A stretch of DNA of 64,000 bases, taken from Juglans regia. Taxonomy: Eukaryota > Streptophyta > Magnoliopsida > Fagales > Juglandaceae. The notes under the pieces are model-generated. The model was not told the origin of the DNA. It was given only the letters and a program-made list of their open reading frames with translations, and made no database searches. This document shows, piece by piece, positions 44,022-57,158 of this stretch. Position 1 is the first letter of the stretch. Each line of letters starts with the position of its first letter. The stretch lies in assembly GCF_001411555.2 (NCBI RefSeq), contig NC_049902.1, positions 15,588,741-15,652,740 on the forward strand. The letters run 5' to 3'. The position numbers were made by a program, and so were the translations under genes.

Positions 44022-46412
44022 CACTTGGGGTCGTGATAAAACTTTTAGACTTCTTTTTTTTCTTTGAAAAACACTTTTTGAAAATACTTCTTTGAAAACA
44101 TATTCTTTGAAACATTTCTTCCCCAAAATGCATGTAACATGAGACTTAAACATGCTTACTTATGCATGACATATGACATATGAGATGCCATGCATAGAAC
44201 AACCAAGCATAACATCTTCATTTCTTAGCATAATCACGTAAGCCATGATAGATATAAAAACATGTGCATAGAACCATAAAATCTTGCTAAGGCCGAAACT
44301 CATGGGCACAAAAACATGAAAAATCATCACATAAACATGCTCCAAACTTCAAGCAAATAATATAGAAATCATAGTTTAGCAAAACAAAGCATGAAATCAT
44401 AACATTTGACGAAGATCCGAATCAATCAAGACATGGTATGGCTGAAACATCATGTTACATTTTCCATCATTCATAAACATGTGAAAACCGAAACATATAC
44501 AAGAATTTCATGGCATATTCATCACAATTTCAAAGCATATATTTTCTTCTATAGATTGATATAAGATCATAGTAGCATAAGCAACATACAATTAAGAAAT
44601 AGCAATCAAGATAAACATGGTAATGAGAAGATTTACATAATCATATACAAGTGTTAACCAAGAGTAGGTTGAGTATATACTTACAAAAAAATCCATGTAT
44701 AGCAATATTAGCAAGCTGTAAATCCAAACATTCCTCATTAGAAAAACAACTAAAAACCTCACCTCATTGTTCTTGAGTGTATGTGCAGATTTCTAGAGCA
44801 AAACTTGTCTTATATCTATTCGGCTTCTAGGGTTTTTGGGGTAAAAACTTCTTCAATTCATTCTTAAGGTAAAGCAAACCCTAAAATAACTAAAGACATG
44901 GGTAGTGGCCAAAAAACATGGAGGATAAACTCTTCCCTCCATTTGGCTTCTAAGGTTTCTTAAGAACCTTAAACCATCTTTAAGAAATCACAAGAAAAGT
45001 GGGCATTCTATCTTCCACATTGACCAAATGAGATTTGAATCTCATTTTCGGGTTAAGCAAGTGATATGTGTGTGAAGCTTAGAAGGAAAAACCGATTCCT
45101 ACCTTGACTAGAATTAGTGTACTGAAATCTCTTCTTGAGATAAGAAAATCTTCTTGTTTGGTTGAGAAGAAAGTATAAGAAAGTGAGAGATTCTTCAAGA
45201 AAATATGAGAGAGTTGTATGGAGAGGGTAAGAGCATGAAAATTTCAGTTTTTGCAAAGGAAGAAGCCTTTGGGCATGTGGTCTTCCTCCCCTTTTATAGA
45301 AAACTCCTCATTCCCTCATTGGTGATTGAAAACCAATGCATGTAAGACAAGTGGCAAAGATTTCCTTCCTCTTTTTACTTTGGCCGAAACAACCTCTTGG
45401 AATTCCCTAGATGGATTGCATTGGGAAGGTGCAATTTTCTTTTGGGGTTGGCGTGTAGGCTCCCTTCCCTTGACTGAATTCTTCTTCTCTTCCCTTTATG
45501 CCCTTCCTTTCATCAAACAATTGGGTGTTTCTTCTAAGGGTAATATGGTAAAACATCATGTGACTCTTTCTTTTCCCAAGCAAGTAACCTTTTGCATGGA
45601 TGACAAGTGGCAAAAGACACTTGCCATGGTCTTGCCGTCCGCCTCCTTCTTCCTTTCCCAAGGTGATGTTTCATCTTCCAACTCCCCTTCCCTAGGTGAC
45701 CTTTCATATTCTATTGGTCTAATTTTTGTCTAGGTGACAAATGGCAAAGATACATAGTACTTGGAAGTGTGCTAGCCAAAATTTCAAGGGCATTCTTGTC
45801 CTTCAGTCCAAAAGTCTCTTCACATATCCTTCTAGAAACTCCATGCATGCTTAACACTTGGCATTATTTGACTAAATCTCGAAATCCCATAAGCCTCTAT
45901 TCAGTTTCCCATGCAAAACTCCTAGAAAAAGCATCATTTCACTTCCCTAAGCTTCTCTTTCCAAAATAACTCCCTTAGAACTTGAATTGGGCAAGACAAA
46001 GGGTCTAAACATGTGAAAATTTGAATCTGGTTGAAAATCCTTTGGTCTCCTCTAGGTTCCTTTTATATTTTGAATTATCTAAAAAGTTTTGTACACAATG
46101 ACAAGTGGCAACTTTTCCAAGATAGGCGTGTAAGCCAACCCTTGGCATTTCCTATACTTCTCTCTTTCTCCCTTAGCCCACATTCACATCTAGGTTCAAA
46201 GCAATACATTATTGGGTCACATAACCCTAGCTGGATCATGGACCTAAACCTTAGGACCTAAATTCCCAATAAGACCGAAATTCCCAAGTAACTAAAGCCA
46301 CTCTTCTCTTAGGCTTAAGTCACTACATCAAGGCTTCTAAAACTCCTAAAATACTATGGCAACCTAGAACAATTCTAAGGGCTAAGTCTAGACAAAAACT
46401 TGGGCCATCACA

Positions 46413-47285
46413 TCGGGTTAGAGGACCGCGTGCTGAGCCCCTAACAGCAAACCTACAGGGAAGGCCTTTCGGCACTGAGTTCGGATATGCCAAGGAGAAC
46501 GTCTTGGGACTTGCAACCTACCAAGCCCTATCGTATGGCACCAAGCAGGATGCTCTACTATACATAGACGACTAGACGTGCCCAATCGTGGCCTCGTCAG
46601 ACTCAAGGCACGTCTCATTCAAGGTATGTGTTAGAATGTCCGGCATGCAATGGCGCACGATCAGAGTATGCAGGACAACTCGGCCACGACCTGACACCCA
46701 ACCCTAGCAGAAAGTTGGTAGCAAGTCTAACCTAGAACGGCCTGACATGCCACGATCCTCCTCAGTAGGGTAAAAGGAGTAACGATCCGAGGGGTTGTCC
46801 ATTTATCCAAAACCAGCTGGGTAGAGTGGAAGTACGAATTGATAAATTTCTCAAGTGCAGACACGAAGGAAATTAGTGAGATAATTCGAATGAATATTTA
46901 GAGCCTCGGAGGAATAACCCCATGTGTTGGAGAGCCCAAATCTAAGGCCTTAAGAATCGAGTCAAATTTGCAAACCCATATATTGAACCTATGATCATGT
47001 GGCGAATAACATAGAGAATAGATAACAACTCCGATGAATTAGGAAAGTTGTCCTACCAATTTATTTGAGGATTATCCAAGATAAATTTTAGAGCTAGTCA
47101 TTATCAAACCTTCAGATTCCTATAAATAACACCTGAATGTAACACATTTGTCATTTATTCATACACTTATATTGAGAACACCTCTCTCTAACTTAAGCAT
47201 CAGAGTTCCATCAATGATCCTGTGCTACTATTTCATCTATTACAAGACGTTTGTGCAGTTGGTAGTGTGAAGTACGTCATTAACA
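46413..47285 (+). mobile_element. LTR fragment of Tat type, probably the host element's 3' LTR
   Basis: Plus-strand TATA box tataaata at 47121-47128, followed by 'ctctaacttaagcatcagag' (47186-47206), which resembles the conserved 'CTAACTTGAGCGTCGGAG' near the LTR end of Tat elements. The sequence turns AT-rich and unique after about 47285. The left part is GC-richer without a domain; frame 46418-46618 is not supported. The exact LTR ends were not found. Confidence 0.6.
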
Positions 47286-48991
47286 ATGATAAAATTTAAT
47301 TTATAAATTTTAAATTAAAATTTATTTTTTAAATTAAATAATACTAAGTACTTTACGCTCTAGAATAAAAGTTTTATTATAACAGTATACATCGTCCCAT
47401 TTTTTAAGGGCACAAAAACTAAACATCGGATGAACGTAAATCGATATGTCAAGATCCTATTGGATAGATGACGTGTTTCCGAGCCGTCGCCAGGAACGAG
47501 GAAGTCAAGGGATATTCTTATTTATTTAGTTTTTTAAAGGGGTCGCTCTTTATTTTTTAAGAATATATAGAAAGAACTCGCAGTTTTTGTTTAATTGTTG
47601 GATCAAATTTAATTTATTTTAAATTAATTATTGGTAGAATTTATTATTTTATTAATTTTTATAAAAAATTTAATTTATTTAATACATTTTAAATTAAAAA
47701 TTAACTCATCATTGTCTAAAAAAATTAATTAAATTTATCTTAATAAGATTTATAAAATATTATTATTTATAAGAAAATATTTTAGATACAAAAAAATTAC
47801 ATGACAATACATTAATAAATTAATATAATTTAATATATTATTAGATTATAAAATTATTTTTATTATAAAATAAATTTATATAAAATTACATCTAAATTTA
47901 TTTTATATAATTTTCTTATATATAGCAGTTTTTTATTATTTATGTCAACATTCAAACTCAAACATAGCCATTATATCTTATTAATGTCCTCGAATTTTCT
48001 AGAACCACCTTTTCTTGATGAATTTCCCTTATTGCCCCGTCCAACTTCATTCGGATCTCTAACCCGATACCCACCGACGGAACCAAACACCACTGTTCAC
48101 TAACTTAAGACCAATTTTATTAAAAGAAAATGATAGAGGAACCAAAGTGGTGCCCCAATTTGATGAATTTTGTATTTTATTTTATTTTTTAATAGTTAAT
48201 AAAGTAACTATTAATAAAATTATATATATATTTTTTAAATGTTTAAATGTATTTAAAAAATATTTAAAATAAAAAGAAAAGAAAATTATTGATAAAAAAA
48301 GGTACATTTTATATTTTGAAAATGTTAACTGTAGTATGTACTTAAAAAAAATTTACAAAAAATTAAATTAAAGTGTCACGTTATAAATTATGAAATTTAA
48401 AATTTAAATTTAAAATTTTTTAAAAAATTAATAAAATAAATCTTATACATAAAATTATAAATATATATAATACTATTCTTATATTTTTAAAGGAAGGATA
48501 CAAAAAATCATTAAAATCATTAATGTGATTGAAAATTATTTATTAAAACATAAAATTAAAAGAATTCATCATTAAAAGTGCCTCTTTAGTGTGTGGTATG
48601 CACACAACATTTGGGAGTTCATCAAGTTACATGAAAAATCATCATTAGTAATGAAAAATCATCATTAGTAATTTTCAATTACTCACTATTAAAACTGTAG
48701 ACATATAAATTTATTTAAATATATTACACAATAAATATATCTAAAATAATACAATAAAAAATAAAAAGCAGCAATTGTCATAATGTTATCATTAATTCTA
48801 TGAGAAATGTTTTAATCATGAAAAATAATTTACAAAAATAAATCTATAAACTGACGTGACTCAATGTAGTATGTTAGATTGTAAAGTTATTTTTACTATA
48901 AATTAAATCTAAAATATCATATAAAGTTATGAATTTTTAGAAGTTTATTTTTTTAAAATCTTTTTATGACTATAATAGTAGTTTTCTGCCC
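47286..48991. other. AT-rich intergenic DNA
   Basis: No gene or clear element. A 20-bp direct repeat (atgaaaaatcatcattagta) occurs twice at about 48630-48670. Confidence 0.6.
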
Positions 48992-49172
48992 AGTTTGAAT
49001 ATAAAAATGATCTCAATTCATCTCATATAATCAATATAAATTTTTTAAATTTTCATACAAAATATAATAAATAATTCAACTTTTTTAAATCATAAATAAT
49101 ATTATAATAATATTTTATTCAACTTTAAATTTTTATCTCAATCTATCTCATCTCAACTCACTATTTAAACGA
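48992..49172. mobile_element. MITE-like insertion with CTCAACTCATCTCA-type ends
   Basis: AT-rich, with 'gatctcaattcatctca' on the left and 'tctatctcatctcaactcac' on the right around an attcaactttt core. It resembles a MITE I recall from Fagales genomes. The termini are imperfect and no TSD is certain. Confidence 0.5.
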
Positions 49173-49228
49173 CACTTAATTCTAAAATTGTGTGGTTGAA
49201 GACTCTAGTAGTTCCTATACTTCTGATT

Positions 49229-49852
49229 AGGACTGTAAAAATAAATTGAAGAACCGAAAATCGGCCTGGATCGATTAGTTCCCTGTTGGCATATTTATAT
49301 ATTTTTAATTTTATATGTAATATCTTTTATATTATATATAAATTATAATTATATATGAAATAATGTTATATTATAATTTATAATATAAAATTTTAATCTA
49401 AAACATAAACATTTATTTGATCATATATTTTAAATATAAGATATATATTAATTACATTTTATGACTTAATAAATTCTTAACATATTCATTTTGATAAATA
49501 TATTAGTAATATTAATATACATTAGTATATTAATTACTATATTATCACTAATATATAGTAATAGTACTATACTAATAGTATTCCTATATACTAATAGTAT
49601 TAGTGTATTATTAATATTTATATATATTAATATATATATATATAAGTATGAGACATTAGATATTTAATATATATTTAAAATTGAAAATTCGACTGAATCG
49701 AAACAAAACTAATAAAATCGAAAGTACCAACTTAAAAGGATAATTGGTATAGTGTCGATTTTTTAAAATATAAAACTGATATATATCTACTCGGTCTCAA
49801 TATTTATTCAAAATTATATTAAATCGGATCAAACCGGAACGGTACGTCCCTA
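49229..49852. mobile_element. Degenerate hAT-like non-autonomous segment
   Basis: Begins taggactgtaaaaataaa and ends ggaacggtacgtccctat. It has subterminal aaccga/ccggaac words and an AT-repeat interior (tatatatta runs). No 8-bp TSD is found. Weak call. Confidence 0.35.
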
Positions 49853-50014
49853 TTTTTGGTCAACGTTAAACGGTTCAAATACCTGAAATCTATTTATTGG
49901 CAGGTTCACGGGTGCGGACCAAAACCCGGATCTGAAAAGAGAAACACCTTTGAGGTTATTATTGTAACTTTGCTATAAAGTTGAAGATTGACAAAACCCC
50001 CTAACCTTCCTCTC

Positions 50015-50020
50015 TATAAA
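50015..50020 (+). promoter_or_regulatory. TATA box of the BI-1 gene
   Basis: tataaa, 115-120 bp upstream of the ATG at 50135. It predicts a start near 50045-50050 and a 5' UTR of about 85-90 nt. Confidence 0.65.
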
Positions 50021-50134
50021 GGGAAGGATCCGTCGATTCCAAGCAATTTGGTCTGCGTATACTTTATCGACGTTTCGAATCCAAATCAATCTTTCAGTTT
50101 CTCGCGCTTTTTCTTTCACTCTGTTCGGAAAGCC

Positions 50135-52973
50135 ATGGACGCGTTCTCATCCTTCTTCGGTTCTCAATCGTCTTCACGAAATCGCTGGGGCTACGATTCG
50201 CTAAAGAGTTTTGGTCAGATCTCCCCGATCGTCCAGGCTCACCTCAAACAGGTGCTGGTTTTCTCCTATTCGTTCTCTCTTTTGGGTTTATTTTTTATAA
50301 CATTGAAAATTCATGGGGAAAGCTTTAGCTATAGAATATGATCAAGCTTATATTCTAGAATTTTTATTTTTTTATGTGACATTTTCTCGGACAAATTTTC
50401 TTTTAGTTGCCGCGAAAATTGATGAAAAACCGGAAGAGACAGAGGAATAAATTGATCCTATGTTATAGGATTTTTCTTTTGATATGGATGAGACGAATTC
50501 GCTTTAGATGCCATCTTTTTCCGAACTTCTGTTTTGAAAATACAGTGAGAAAGGAAGAGAAATGGAAGTATGGTGTGGTTTTTTTTATGGACTTCTACTC
50601 TATTAGCTGTGTTTTCTTCTTTCGATAGTTAGACCGAATCTTGATTTATTTGATACTGCGATAATAGGAAGGAAGAAAGGAAAGAAAGGATGAGAGGGGA
50701 AAATCTTTTGGGTTTTGTGTGATTGCCATGGTTACAAATTTGTTTACCCATTGAGGTTAATAATAACCGTTGTTGATTGCGGAGAAATCTGAGAGATTGT
50801 GAGGAACTGCTGGTATTAATGTTAGAGTTTTCTATTTCTTGTAAAAGTGAGAACGACTCATCGATTTGTTGGAACTGTTCGTTGTTAAGAAAAGTCGGTT
50901 AAAGAAGCGAGTGAAATACATGAAAACATTTTTGTCTGCAAATATATGTTTTTACTATTGAAATTTGAAGTTTCTTGGCAGTGTTTTTCTCGTCTTTCTT
51001 TTTTAATTTTTTGGTAGATAATTTGATTATCTAGTTGAACTTCGAAGTTTAGTTCTGTTAGGTTTTGCTAGTTTTGGTTCTCATTGTGTTTTGATTCTTG
51101 TTGAGGATTGCAGAAATAAATGTGTAAAATGGAAGAACAGGAATTGTAACTATGAACTTGTGGAATTGAAATGATAATAAGGAAATACATAGGGTTGTTC
51201 GAGGCAAACCTAACCTCCAAATACTCAGTGTGCTTACAGATTCTCGATAATTCCTTCTTTCCCTCCCCATTACCCATATACAAAACAAAGGCTAACAGAC
51301 TAAAGAAATGAAAAGACATCACGTGGCAGTAAAAATCACAGAATGTAAAATGGAAATACCTCCCAAACGCGGTGTTTCAATTTAGCAGAAGAGGGCCTTC
51401 CGTCACAATGGGCTTCCAGCCCAAGAAGCTGTGTTGCGGACCTTATTCAAGATGACACCCATCCCTGCGTTTCACCCAGACACCAGATGCTAACTTAACT
51501 CGATTTCCTCTTGTTTTCCGTCACTCCTGAAACTCCTAAGACATTGAGCTCTCTTTTTTCTTGGTTTGAGTTGATTTCTTGGTTTCGTTCGATGATTTTC
51601 TTTGAATTCTGTTGTCTGACTTATTGATTTATTCAGGATTTTGCGATTTATTTTGGTATTCAGTTCTACACTTCAGAAAAATTTGAAGCTTAAACTACTG
51701 TTAATTTTTCTTAAAAATTTCATTAAAGTACTTATATTTTGCAGGTCTACCTGTCTTTATGCTGTGCTTTGATTGCTTCGGCTGCGGGGGCTTACCTGCA
51801 TTTTCTCTGGAACATTGGTGGCCTTCTTACCACGTTTGCATGCATGGGAAGCATGATTTGGCTACTCTCCACCCCTCATCATCAAGAGGTATCACCTATT
51901 ATTTGGCTTTTGCTCTACCTTCTGTTTTCCCGGTTTAGCAGTCACTTTTTCTGGTTTCTTGTTGCTTACTTCTTTGTTTCTTGGGATTGCATTTTCTTGG
52001 TAAGCAGAAAAAAAGGGTTGCTCTGTTGATGGCGGCTGCTCTCTTCGAGGGGGCTTCAGTCGGTCCTCTAATTGATTTAGCGATTGAGATTGACCTAAGG
52101 TGTGGCCATATATCATATTCTTTGTTTAATGGTTGTAAGTTGAGAATGTTTTAAGTATAAATCATGAACCGGATGGTACTGTCCATGCTACTTCTTTCAT
52201 GGGATCATTTCATTAATGTTTTTCCACACATATCTGACACTTATAAATTTCCATTAAACTGCTTTATCCATCTATGATAATGATGTATTGTTTAGTTCAC
52301 ATTGTGGGGATGTTTTTTTGCATCTTAGTTTGATAAGTCATGTCTACCATTCATATCTGTGCTTGTTTCTTAATGGTTTTATAATATTTGTTATGTGCTT
52401 CCAGTATTTTGGTTAGCGCCTTTGTGGGGACGGCAGTGGCCTTCGGCTGTTTCTCCTTAGCAGCCATGTTGGCACGGCGTAGAGAGTATCTATACCTTGG
52501 TGGTTTGCTTTCTTCTGGCCTCAGCATTCTGTTGTGGCTGCACTTTGCTTCTGCAATCTTTGGAGGTACTGCAGCCATCTTCAAGTTTGAGGTAACGAGG
52601 TTATAACTAGAAATATTCCTATGTGATAGTGTTATCTTCTGTTTTGGCTACTAGCAGTTTTTCTTACTCTGCTTTCTTGATTACTTTTGCAGCTGTATTT
52701 TGGGCTGCTGGTGTTTGTAGGCTTCATAGTTGTGGACACTCAGGATATAATTGAGAAAGCACATCGTGGTGACTTGGACTATGTGAATCATGCACTACTA
52801 CTTTTCACTGATTTTGTTGCCGTCTTTGTCCGAATTCTCACTATTATGGTCAGTTTAGTTAAAATACATTGTGTCTGAACCATTTTTTTCCTTTGTTTTA
52901 ATCACATTTATTTGTTTTGCAGCTGAAGAATTCCGTTGATAAGAGTGAGAAGAAGAAGAAAAGGAGGGATTGA
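50135..52973 (+). CDS. BI-1: Bax inhibitor-1 (BI-1), ER membrane cell-death suppressor, 248 aa, six exons
   Basis: Exons: 50135-50251, 51745-51888, 52008-52099, 52405-52591, 52693-52848, 52923-52973. All introns are GT-AG and the exons sum to 248 codons, the usual plant BI-1 size. Family features: N-terminus [20 protein letters not shown], then several hydrophobic segments ([119 protein letters not shown]) and a short basic cytosolic tail [18 protein letters not shown] is strongly conserved. BI-1 proteins are ER multi-pass proteins that dampen stress-induced cell death and alter ER calcium handling. No stop or frameshift is seen, so it looks functional. Intron 1 is 1493 bp, the others 74-305 bp. 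The start is the only Met in frame before the domain. Confidence 0.97.
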
Positions 52974-54308
52974 ATATTTTAGCAGTAGCTTGGTTACCGG
53001 TCTTCTTGAAAGATGCTGAGAATACCCTGAACATGTATTTACTGGTTGGTTGTGGTGTAATTAGGGTGTGTTTTGAGTGTTTTGTTTAAGCTTTCTGCCA
53101 ATGCTTGTTCTAAGTTAGACCATTGTATATTGACCGACCATACAAGTCTTGAACATGTATGTTGAATTTAAATTTGACCCGACTTTTCTGCTTTCTATCA
53201 GCTGCTAGTCTGTTAATTGCCGGTCACAGTTGAATAGCAATTTTTTAATAATAGTGGCTGGCTCTTTGGAACTTAATTGATTTTCCTGGTTATCTTACTA
53301 CTTCGTGTGGCTGGCTATCTTTACTTCCGTATAAAGATGTGGTGCTCTCCTGTGGGTGCTATGTTATTAAAACCCAACTTTGTTTCTTTGAAAAAAAAGA
53401 AAAGAAAAGAAAAAGAGGTACAGCAAAAGTTCGAAAGTAAGAGATGTACGAACAATAGAATTGTAAATTGGAGGTAGAAAGATCGAATTATAGACCTTGT
53501 TAACTCGATGACTTTTGTACACATGAACATCTCTGGACATTCCAAGCCGGCTAAATTCTGCTTTTGAGTGAGTTGAGATTGTTGAATTGGTTTGGTAGGA
53601 TTTATTTAAAATGAGTTTAAAATGTATTTAAATGTTAAGATGAATTTAAATATATTTATAAAAAATTATAAAAAAAATAGAATCTACCATTATTTTATAC
53701 CGTTCACCTGATCAGAGAAACGAAAATTGTCTAAACAGCATTGTAGCCATTCGTGCCAACAAAAGCCAGTCAAAACGTAAAGAAAGTTAAAAGCAGCCGT
53801 CGGTTTTTCTTTTTCATGCATTTTCATAATATGCACTATTCACAATTCGGTTTCCTTTCATATCGTTTTCATATTACCATTTCACTATTTTCATCACTTT
53901 TCATTATCTCTATTATTTCTTATTTATGATTTGAGTTAAATAAGTAATACCAAGTATTATTATATATCTTCCCTAAAATTTTTATTTGATTATATAAAAT
54001 ATGATTGATTTTTTTATTATAATTTTTTTAAAAATAACAAAATTAATAAATAATATCACTTTATTATTTAAATGAGTCAATACATGTAAAAACCCAATTT
54101 CCACTATTTTGTATGTAAATTTTATGTTGAAATTTTTTAAAAAAATTATTCAATTAGTGGGTAAAAATATCACCAGGAGCATGGCTACATTTTATTCAGT
54201 AATTTATTTACATATTAAATATCAATATACGTAAATAAAGTGTCTCCAATATACAATCTGTTGTTTCATACTGACGTAACCAAAAAGATTGCAACACCAT
54301 GCTAGCAA
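52974..54308. other. BI-1 3' UTR and AT-rich intergenic DNA
   Basis: The BI-1 3' UTR probably ends within the first 250 bp; no canonical AATAAA is seen. 53590-54250 is AT-rich without a recognisable element. The left terminal inverted repeat of the Harbinger element should lie here but was not identified. Confidence 0.55.
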
Positions 54309-55873
54309 TTAGGTGTTTCCTAGTTGACCATAGGTATGCTCCCACATAGATAATGCAATAGCATCTCTAGTTGCGGCCATCGCCTGTGCCGATGCATTCG
54401 ACATGTCAGGAACATGAGATTGTTCATTGGTGTTCTGATCCGCGTTCTTTCCTGGATAATCATCAGGATTGCTATATGATAGAAAATCTCAATCATTAGG
54501 TGCAACCGTGCAGATGAAGTTATGGATCGTACAACGTGCAATAATAAGATATCGTTGTCGAGTTGGAAGGTATGAGGTCATTAAATTTAAAATTAAAAAA
54601 CGCTTCTTCAACACACCGAAAGTTCGTTCAATGACATTTCGAAGGGATGAATGCCGATAATTAAATAAATCTTTATATCCTTGGAAGGTACGATTGCCAT
54701 GACGTTCAGATCTGTCTTACCCTCGGATACAGTGGCATAAATCCTTCGGTACAAGGAAATGTCGAATCTACTAGATAATAATAACCTGAAAATTTAGAAT
54801 ACAACATTAATAATTTATAATGTTTGAAGAATCCAAATTATTGCAAACTTTTAAGGTACAAATTAAATAATGTATAAAAATTACTTTCTTCAGGCCATGG
54901 AAAATGGTTCCCCGGACACCTTAACGCATCGATTAAAACACGAGCATCATGGGCTGTACCCTCCCACCCGGTGTATACGAATATGAATTTCATATCGAAA
55001 TTGTAGACACACAAGACATTTTGGGTAACTCGGTGATACCGATTTATATATACGTTTGCTACGGAAGTCGGCATAGCTGTGTTGATCATGATCCCATCCA
55101 TTGCACCATGACATTTCTGCAGATTTCATTTTAAATTCTCATAAATTCCAAAATCTTGTATTGCAAACATGATGACATTTTTAGAGTAAATTTAAGCTAC
55201 AAAAGTAGATCATGTAAGAAAAATTTACCTCGAATCATGGATAATGTCTGGATTTCCTTCAATATAAGACATCTCCATCGTCTGGCTTGGTTTAATCACA
55301 TGGCACAATAGGCGACATAATGCACGCATTATGTTGTACACATGTCAATTTATAGTTTCAACCGAATGTTGAAACACGTTAGTTGCATTTCATTGAACGA
55401 CACCATGTCCGATAGTGTAGCAATCCTAAGGCTTCCTCAACTGTGACCTCTCGTGACGAATCACGCAAGCTAACATCTCTATGTAAACGATCGCATAAGG
55501 CCCATAATGCATATACCTCCATTTGGAACATCTCGTAACAAGTGTCAGAATGTCCATTTAAGACTGCGATGATGTACTGATAACCATGCAAGCCAATGTT
55601 ATGTTGTGGTGTGGGCATACGACATTGGGCATGGGATTGCTGCTCCTCCATCAACATGCTCAAAAGAAGAACCGCTTCTTCCGTACCATCGTTATGGCTT
55701 CTCCATGTGTCCCATTCCGCCCATCTATTAAAATCAAATGTACTTGACGCGTTACTACTAGAGCCCTCCTCACTCACCTCGTTCTCCACGGTGTTTACCT
55801 CATCATTCCACGCATCACTCTCATTGTCCATGCTTTCCTTTGAAAAAATGATGTTCACACAAACATTAAACAT
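54309..55873 (-). pseudogene. PIF/Harbinger transposase (DDE type), frameshifted
   Basis: The N-terminal part (55873 or 55831 down to 55379) has the helical region 'YQYIIAVLNGHSDTCYEMF' and 'VTVEEALGLL'. After a shift near 55380 come an exon ending at about 55229 (with one TGA), an exon 55131-54896 (CHGAMDG; NVLCVYNFDMKFIFVYTGWE; AHDARVL), and a last exon from about 54784 (YYLVDSTFPCTEGFM), shifted near 54710, then FNYRHSSLRNVIERTFGVLK. Acidic residues equivalent to the DDE triad are present: D at 55096-55098, D at 54946-54948, E at 54627-54629. Stop at 54309-54311 after SMWEHTYGQLGN. An extra TGA is near 54490. The family cuts and pastes DNA, with a Myb partner encoded next door; this copy cannot be made as one protein. 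Confidence 0.88.
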
Positions 55874-56053
55874 TACACATTGGATATGAATTTGTCATCC
55901 AAAGAGTAAAATGAATTCATATAGAGCAGGAACTTAGCAATCCAAAATTATTTAAAACCAAATTTACGTTTGAACTTAAATTTGCCCACACAAAATAAGA
56001 TTGTTAGAAATCATTCACCATCTAATAAAGTTATACATAAAATAAAGTCTCAT

Positions 56054-57158
56054 TTATTTTAGAAAAACATAGCAAGGCCGATATGTGCGGTCAGCGTAGC
56101 GGACCCACTCTATTCTCATCTCTGGGGTCATATTCTGGAAGACAGTTACAACATGAGGATCCATAAATGCTTTTATTGCATGAAGATGAACGTCCATACG
56201 TAGGGGATGGGTGATTTCCTGCAAAAACTTCAAACATTGTGCAACACTACTATAGCCTACATCAAACCCACTATTCGAACCCTCGCCTTTACTGCGCTTG
56301 GAGCTGCATAGTTCAAACATCTTTGCATCCAAATCTGCCCGTTATTTAGAAGTGGCGGCAAGTGTCTGTATGGCAGCACTAAGCTCTGGTGAGTATGATG
56401 GTCCGGCTGCGTCCCTACGTCGCCTACGAGGAGGCCTTCGCTGTTGGACCCCTCCTTGTGTCGATGGAGTCACTGAAATGTCATCCAGATCAATGGTCGA
56501 GTCTAATACAATGCCACTACCCAACACGGGACCTCGGGCCCTCAATTCATCCTCCAATTGCTGCTCCTCCTTTCTAGAGGGGGGTTCCTGCATTGAGGCA
56601 TAATGTAAGACCCCTGTTGCGACGGCCAGACCAAAAATCATGCAGAGGATGTCATAGTTGGCACAACCGTTGGTCTTGTACTTTTTCCACTGGGATTGGA
56701 CCTAAGAAATGGTAAAAATAATTACGCAAGTTGACATAAATTGATAAAAGCAATTAATCATATAATTGGCCATAAATTATATAAAGAAAATGCAATACAT
56801 TTAAAATACACGAAGAAAAGAAGATGAAACTTACCCGGATCGCGTTTGCACAATGTTCTTCCGTACCAATAATAGTTTTTGTGATGGGGTTCCAACCCAT
56901 GCCCGTTTGGCCCATTAAATCTGTAAACTCGCGTTGTATCTTCTGAAGACGGAAAATTTTCCCCTTCACTTGTAATGCATCAATTGGCCTAATACCAAGT
57001 TGATTGAGGAGTGTGGCAAGTCAGACTGTGTCATGGTTTGTAATTCTAGACCCCACCAATTTACCCCCCAATGTTTCTTGGTACAAAATATCAACCAACA
57101 TCTCCTCAAACCCACTAGACCACAACTCACGATCACGTACAACCTCTACGTCATCCAT
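56054..57158 (-). pseudogene. Myb/SANT-like partner protein of PIF/Harbinger, two in-frame stops
   Basis: Starts MDDVEVVRDRELWSSGFEEM at 57158. SANT-like part: KIFRLQKIQREFTDLMGQTG then GWNPITKTI and EEHCANAIR. An intron of about 130 bp (donor gtaagttt near 56834, acceptor ttcttag at 56702) precedes VQSQWKKYKTNGCANYDILC, the conserved end of the domain, then a linker with RRPPRRRRR. Stops: TGA at 57021-57023 and TAA at 56342-56344, after which the frame runs on to 56054. In this family the Myb-like protein binds the element ends and recruits the transposase. It lies just upstream of the transposase gene on the same strand. LTR-A copy 4 is inserted 11 bp before its ATG. Confidence 0.82.

Larger units (their letters stand above)
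42844..46412 (-). mobile_element. 3.57-kb LTR unit distantly related to LTR-A
   Basis: Bounded by TGTGGCGCCTCCACC at 42844 and GGCCATCACA at 46412. The flanks ttagg and tcggg match at three of five bases. The + strand layout parallels LTR-A copy 2: a g-like start (cgaaacatgtaacacaagg), the hairpin block (43353-43413), then 'acactccaaagtgga...ggagatccactaggg' (43975-44030) aligned with 'acactccagcgtgaa...ggagttccactagg' at 9865-9920. The rest has diverged beyond easy alignment. No gag or pol; frames 45326-45733 and 45407-45661 overlap antisense to each other and have no domain. Probably a solo LTR. Sense is likely -. Confidence 0.78.

Noticed and set aside
45326..45733. 135-codon frame in the 42844-46412 LTR
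   Set aside because: No recognisable domain and overlapped by an equally open - frame; sits inside an LTR.
54170..54200. Candidate left terminal repeat of the Harbinger element (accaggagcatggctac)
   Set aside because: No inverted partner found in 61769-64000.
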